A DNA stretch of 64,000 nucleotides from Micromonospora globbae (GTDB lineage Bacteria > Actinomycetota > Actinomycetes > Mycobacteriales > Micromonosporaceae), in assembly GCF_003610785.1 (NCBI RefSeq), contig NZ_RAQQ01000008.1, forward strand, positions 186,001 to 250,000, given 5' to 3'. Positions 61,756 to 64,000 of the stretch are shown here, one piece after another. Under the pieces are notes generated by a model, which saw nothing but the letters and a program-made list of their open reading frames with translations, did not search any database and had not been told where the DNA came from. Numbering within the stretch: the first letter of the stretch is position 1; each line of letters begins with the position of its first letter. The position numbers and the translations under genes were made by a program.

Positions 61756-63528
61756 TCAGCCGCAGAGCCGGCCGATCTCCTCCTGGAAACGGTCCATCGG
61801 GTTCGCGTCGGCCGGGCCCAGCAGGTAGGTCTTCAACTCCCGGCGCGCCTCGGTCATCGGATCGTCGCCGGCGCGGGTCACGGCCACGATCTTCTCGAGC
61901 TCGCCGCAGTCCGGAGACAGCAGGTACGCCGCCCGCGAGGTCGGGTACTGCCGGCGGAAGTCGTCCTCCGGCAGGCCACCGGGGTTCGCCACCACGTACG
62001 GCCGCTCGCTCTGGACGAAGTCCGAGACCACGCTGGACACGTCGCTGATCAGCAGGTCCGTCTGGTTGAAGCAGTCGAACAGCGCGGGGGTCCGGCCGGT
62101 GACCACCAGGTGGTGGGTCCCGTCGAGCGACCTCGCGTCGGTGTCGCCACCGGCCGCCCCGACCATGTCCACCACCCGGTCGTGCGCCGCCTTCGCCTGC
62201 TTCGACCGCGAGCCGGTCAACGGGTGCGGCTTGTAGATGAGCCGTACCCCGGGATGGACGGCCAGCAGCCCCTTGACGATTCGCGGGCCCATGAGGACCA
62301 GCGAGGTGTGGTAGGGATCGTCGTCCAGCCAACCCTCCCAGGTGGGCGCGTAGAGCACGGTGAACGGCCGGTCGACCGACTCCGCACCGAAGGTGTGCAC
62401 GCCGGCGAGCTGCGGGCGTCCGATCTCGACGATGTCGGCGTCGAGCACGCCCACACCGGCACGGGCGTACCGCTCCCGGCCGGCGCGACCGGCGACCCAC
62501 ACCTCGTCGTACACCTTGCTGTAGGGGTTGACGCTCGCGGCCTTGTCGCTGTCGCCGTGGCCGACGAAGACGTGCTTCATGCCCGGCTCGCGGAGCATGT
62601 GGATGTTCGCGCCGACGTTCGCGGCGTAGAGCGCGGCACGGATGCTGCCGAACTCCAGGTTCATGAAGTCCACACTGGCCGGTACGCAGATCACCGGAAG
62701 GCGGGTGTCGGCGAGTTCGAGGAAGGCCTCCCGGCTCCGCATCAGCACCACCGACCGCTGGCGGAGCGCCTCCGTCGGAGCGAGCCACATGTTGGCCTGG
62801 TAGACGTCCTTGGCCGGGCCAGCGAAGTAGAGCGCCACCTCGGGGCGGTACGCGTCCAACCAGCGCTGCACAGCGGGCATCAGCGGCCCCGGCCCGCTAC
62901 CGCGCCCGCGCAGCCAGGTGACGGCGACGATGGCGCCGACCACCGCCGCGACGGCAACCGCCGCGAGACCCGCGACGACGACCGGGGTCGCCGAGTCCAG
63001 TGTCGCCGCCACCACCGCGGCGGGCGCCAGCGCGATGTTGACGAGGGCCAGTTGCTCCCCGGCGAGCCACGCCGCCCAGCGCGGCGGGCGGGGAGCGAAG
63101 GTGATCGGCCCGAGGTCGATGTTGCGCACCAGCGCCGAGACGGGGTTGCGCCGCTCGATCATGGTGTTGAGTGCTCCGGCGAAGACCGTGATCACCCAGA
63201 CCGCGCCCGGCAGCAGCAGGATGAGGCTCAGCTCACCCGCGCTCGGCCGGACCGTGGCCACGACCAGCAGGACGGTGGCGAGGTCACGCGCCAACTGCCG
63301 GTAGTCGCCACGCAGGCCAACCTTCTTCAAGAGGACGTGCGTGGCGGGCGACCAGCGGGCAATCGCGTACTCGCCGGCGAGCACGGCCACCCCGGCGACG
63401 GCGAAGACGGCGGCCCAGCCGAGCGCACCGGCGGCGAGCAGCACCAGGTAGCCCAGCAGCAGCAGCGCGCCACGGGCGGCGACTCCCGCCGGTCCCATCA
63501 ACTTGCCGAACAAGGAAGACGCTCCCAT
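61756..63528 (-). CDS. Membrane protein with CDP-glycerol glycerophosphotransferase domain
   Basis: A 590-residue protein in two parts. Residues 1-~215 hold about six hydrophobic helices (for example ALLLLGYLVLLAAGALGWAA and VVVAGLAAVAVAAVVGAIVA). From about 240 the Glyphos_transf domain carries KHVFVGHGDSDKAAS, LYAPTWEGW, IYKPHPLT and SDVSSVVSDF, the conserved motifs of TagF/TagB teichoic-acid polymerases. It should transfer glycerol-phosphate or another polyol-phosphate from a CDP donor to a wall glycopolymer. ATG 63528 is chosen since upstream residues in a longer frame (to 63633) are not convincing. It may belong with the cell-wall genes beyond the window. Confidence 0.86.
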   Translation of the reverse strand: MGASSLFGKLMGPAGVAARGALLLLGYLVLLAAGALGWAAVFAVAGVAVLAGEYAIARWSPATHVLLKKVGLRGDYRQLARDLATVLLVVATVRPSAGELSLILLLPGAVWVITVFAGALNTMIERRNPVSALVRNIDLGPITFAPRPPRWAAWLAGEQLALVNIALAPAAVVAATLDSATPVVVAGLAAVAVAAVVGAIVAVTWLRGRGSGPGPLMPAVQRWLDAYRPEVALYFAGPAKDVYQANMWLAPTEALRQRSVVLMRSREAFLELADTRLPVICVPASVDFMNLEFGSIRAALYAANVGANIHMLREPGMKHVFVGHGDSDKAASVNPYSKVYDEVWVAGRAGRERYARAGVGVLDADIVEIGRPQLAGVHTFGAESVDRPFTVLYAPTWEGWLDDDPYHTSLVLMGPRIVKGLLAVHPGVRLIYKPHPLTGSRSKQAKAAHDRVVDMVGAAGGDTDARSLDGTHHLVVTGRTPALFDCFNQTDLLISDVSSVVSDFVQSERPYVVANPGGLPEDDFRRQYPTSRAAYLLSPDCGELEKIVAVTRAGDDPMTEARRELKTYLLGPADANPMDRFQEEIGRLCG

Positions 63529-63663
63529 CGGGTGGGGCCCCGGGCGCAGCCCGGGGTTCTGGGGTCTATCGCACCGCGGCGTCCGGTTTCCGTCAGAACG
63601 ACCGGCGTCACGGACCTTAACTCCATTCAACACACCCGCGACGGCCGGGTACCGCCGGAGCCG
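63529..63663. other. Spacer upstream of the CDP-glycerol-transferase gene
   Basis: 135 bp containing gatagacc on the minus strand and an AT-richer stretch (ccttaactccattcaacaca, 63615-63634). No firm promoter or hairpin can be named. Confidence 0.3.
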
Positions 63664-64000
63664 TCAGGCGGCACGGCGGTAGCAGGTCACCGCCCCCGGT
63701 GCCTTGCGCGACGCGAACTCCTCCAGGCCCAGCTCAGGGGCCAGGTCGCGGGCCCGCCGGTTGCCGTTGTAGACACAGACGGTGCCGACGTCCAACCGCT
63801 GCATCGCCGCGGCCAGCTCCGACACCGGCGCGATCTCGTCGGCGCCGTCGGCGTACGCGGCCAGCTTGAGCCGGTCCTGGGCGAACTGGGAGTTCATGTC
63901 GTAGTCGACCAGGTAGCCGTTACGCGCCATGACCACCCGCACCTCGGTCGTGACGATCGGCATGGTGCGCATCAGCGTGGACGGAGCGAGCAGCAGACCC
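63664..64000 (-). CDS. Unidentified protein, C-terminal part only
   Basis: The frame is open to the window end and reads GLLLAPSTLMRTMPIVTTEV onward, so the start lies outside; the ATG at 63972 is probably internal. The visible ~111 residues are soluble alpha/beta: VRVVMARNGYLVDYDMNSQF, then LKLAAYADGADEIAPVSEL, then VGTVCVYNGNRRARDLAPEL and a basic end CYRRAA. VCVYNGN and the preceding leucine-rich helix could be the last domain of a polytopic wall-polymer or glycosyltransferase protein, since the neighbour is a teichoic-acid-type enzyme, but I do not recognise the family. Confidence 0.55.
   Translation of the reverse strand, partial: GLLLAPSTLMRTMPIVTTEVRVVMARNGYLVDYDMNSQFAQDRLKLAAYADGADEIAPVSELAAAMQRLDVGTVCVYNGNRRARDLAPELGLEEFASRKAPGAVTCYRRAA

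Overview
The window looks like chromosome of a high-GC actinomycete, most likely a member of the Micromonosporaceae (Micromonospora-like). This is inferred from very high GC, strong third-position GC, frequent GTG/TTG starts, GTGA/ATGA gene overlaps, leaderless-type starts, a five-TM cytochrome b succinate dehydrogenase and an actinobacterial GlgE-type alpha-glucan pathway. No rRNA, tRNA, CRISPR array, integrase or insertion sequence was seen.

Layout. 1-4.7 kb: the end of a DUF559 gene, then a leftward ferric-siderophore ABC importer (two permeases, ATPase, lipoprotein) behind an iron-box operator. 4.8-24.5 kb: mostly housekeeping. It holds a YciI protein, a small membrane protein, a cytidine-deaminase-like enzyme, HrpA, a LysR regulator divergent from sdhCAB, an alcohol dehydrogenase/SDR pair, a Tat-exported beta-lactamase-fold protein, a metallo-beta-lactamase-fold hydrolase, a dGTPase, Tex and a small unknown protein. 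24.9-43.8 kb: a large exopolysaccharide or glycoconjugate locus. Its right-pointing genes resemble PglC, PglE, PglD and PglF (UDP-N,N'-diacetylbacillosamine synthesis plus lipid-linked initiation). A left-pointing set resembles CapE, CapF and CapG (UDP-N-acetyl-L-fucosamine) with a WbuB-like glycosyltransferase. A Wzy-like polymerase, two more glycosyltransferases, a Wzx-like flippase, a sugar epimerase and two acyltransferases complete it; an NAD kinase gene sits inside. 43.9-52.6 kb: Pgm, GlgC, GlgM/GlgA, GlgE and GlgB, which form a complete route from glucose phosphate to branched alpha-glucan through maltose-1-phosphate. 52.6-64 kb: an App1-type phosphatase, a GT-C membrane protein, YaaA, a truncated WhiA-like protein, a TAXI-family lipoprotein convergent with a two-component system, two small proteins, a WlbB/WbpD-like acetyltransferase, a CDP-glycerol-transferase-family membrane protein and a gene cut by the window end.

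How it works together. The two amino-sugar modules, the initiating phosphosugar transferase, the glycosyltransferases, flippase and polymerase are enough to propose a Wzx/Wzy-type surface glycan starting with a bacillosamine-like sugar and containing L-FucNAc. The adjacent Pgm/GlgC/GlgM/GlgE/GlgB block makes a second glucan.

The strongest leads are: the paired diNAcBac and L-FucNAc modules; the WhiA-like protein without its DNA-binding end; the TAXI lipoprotein beside a sensor kinase without TRAP membrane subunits in view; a dispersed long hairpin repeat; 17-bp minisatellites in spacers between convergent genes; and a recurring TANNNT box 6-7 nt before many start codons, which implies widespread leaderless transcription.
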